Below, in pieces: positions 6,492 through 7,037 of a DNA stretch of 7,037 bases. Both the position numbers and the translations under genes were made by a program. The number at the start of each line of letters is the position of its first letter. Position 1 is the stretch's first letter. Source of the stretch: an uncultured Coriobacteriaceae bacterium (GTDB lineage Bacteria > Actinomycetota > Coriobacteriia > Coriobacteriales > QAMH01); contig CACZSV010000145.1 in NCBI GenBank assembly GCA_902783925.1, positions 1 to 7,037 on the forward strand. Reading direction: 5' to 3'. Below the pieces are notes generated by a model. It had not been told where the DNA came from and did not search any database. It saw nothing but the letters and a program-made list of their open reading frames with translations.

Positions 6492-6899
6492 TCAGATTGC
6501 GTCTGGATCCTCACGTTTGAGCATGAAATGGTAGAAGATAAGTACGATACATTGAATCGCCGCCGCGATAAGAGCAGAGGTGATAACTGCACCTACATAC
6601 AGGAATATTCGAGATAGAGCTGAACCCACAATTGCAAGAATCAGAATAATCGTCGCCGCAACGGGAACATAGCTTTTTTGCCCAGGATTGCAGGTCACAG
6701 CATAGCCTGCAATCGCAAACACAACTGCGAAAAGGCCGGAAAACCAGGTTACCGACGAAATGATATTGCCGGTTTCCGCGACTTGAAGTGTGAGGCTGTA
6801 TCCGCATGCGGATGCACCCACGCTACAAACGATAACCGAAATGATGCGGGTGATAACCTGCTTGGCTGTGAGAGGCTTTTTCTGTTCCATGTGCGACAT
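6492..6899 (-). CDS. Small membrane protein with four predicted helices, function unknown
   Basis: I do not recognise a family for this 135-residue protein. It has a short polar N-terminus (MSHMEQKKPL) and four hydrophobic segments at about 15-38, 46-69, 78-97 and 99-127. Lys/Arg residues lie before the first segment and after the last (MLKRED), suggesting both ends are inside the cell. There is no signal peptide and no obvious catalytic motif. The ATG at 6899 follows the upstream stop by nine bases, so it is probably cotranscribed with the hydrolase; the ATG at 6890 is an alternative, and neither has a strong ribosome binding site. The next gene encodes a LytTR regulator, and small multi-helix proteins often accompany LytTR regulators as inhibitors, but a 203-base gap with a hairpin intervenes. 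Function is therefore open. Confidence 0.82.
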   Translation of the reverse strand: MSHMEQKKPLTAKQVITRIISVIVCSVGASACGYSLTLQVAETGNIISSVTWFSGLFAVVFAIAGYAVTCNPGQKSYVPVAATIILILAIVGSALSRIFLYVGAVITSALIAAAIQCIVLIFYHFMLKREDPDAI

Positions 6900-6908
6900 A
6901 CTACCAGC

Positions 6909-7037
6909 TTAGAGCGTAATCTGCATACCATCTTCTGCAACGACCACGCGCCCGTCGAATTGCGCAGCGTAACTATAGGTCTCTTCGATCTCGTTTACAC
7001 CGTCATCGCACATGTGCGGGGCAAGGTGCGTCAAGAA
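6909..7037 (-). CDS. C-terminal end of a probable MBL-fold metal-dependent hydrolase, partial at its N-terminus
   Basis: Only the last 42 residues are inside the window, ending with TAA at 6909. They read FLTHLAPHM, then an acidic helix (DDGVNEIEETYS), AAQFDGRVVVAEDGM and QITL. An LTHL-x-P motif followed by a helix, F-x-G, a hydrophobic strand, A-E-D-G-M and a short last strand is how many beta-lactamase-fold hydrolases end (RNase Z-like or YhfI-like groups). The His of LTHL would then be the last metal ligand. The HxHxDH motif that would prove the assignment lies outside. It is nine bases ahead of the small membrane protein gene and probably in the same operon. Confidence 0.65.
   Translation of the reverse strand, partial: FLTHLAPHMCDDGVNEIEETYSYAAQFDGRVVVAEDGMQITL

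Noticed and set aside
6237..6617. 126-codon open frame on the plus strand over the intergenic gap
   Set aside because: It overlaps both the start of the LytTR gene and the end of the membrane protein, has no motif and no ribosome binding site I could identify.

Overview
The window looks like part of a coriobacterial (Actinomycetota, Eggerthellales/Coriobacteriales-type, gut-associated) chromosome. This rests on moderate GC, a SnoaL-LytTR regulator and Ig-like surface repeats of a style I associate with that class; it is inference, with no 16S or other marker to confirm it. All five genes I can support lie on the minus strand, so transcription runs from high to low coordinates. No tRNA, rRNA, CRISPR array, insertion sequence or phage gene is visible.

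In order of transcription: (1) 7037-6909 is the C-terminal 42 residues of a gene entering from outside, probably an MBL-fold hydrolase. (2) Nine bases later, 6899-6492 encodes a 135-residue protein with four predicted membrane helices, probably in the same operon. (3) After a 206-base gap with a hairpin, 6285-5455 encodes a one-component regulator with an N-terminal NTF2/SnoaL-like domain and a C-terminal LytTR DNA-binding domain. (4) After a 97-base gap holding a 13-base tandem repeat, 5357-4095 encodes a fusion of a SixA-type histidine phosphatase and a CHAD (polyphosphate-binding) domain. (5) After a 305-base gap with three hairpins, 3789-1 encodes a very large secreted or surface subtilisin-like (S8) protease. 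It has an intact catalytic set (Asp320, His353, Asn462, Ser559), four Ig-like modules and two pairs of bacterial surface repeats, and it is cut by the window edge after 1263 codons.

The genes do not form a recognised pathway. The SnoaL-LytTR regulator beside a small multi-helix membrane protein resembles LytTR regulatory systems, in which a membrane protein restrains the regulator. The tandem repeat ahead of the SixA-CHAD gene and the AT-rich region ahead of the protease are candidate control sites. The phosphatase-CHAD protein may link phosphohistidine signalling to polyphosphate. These links are inference. The most notable items are the modular protease, the SixA-CHAD fusion, the hairpin cluster and the tandem repeat.
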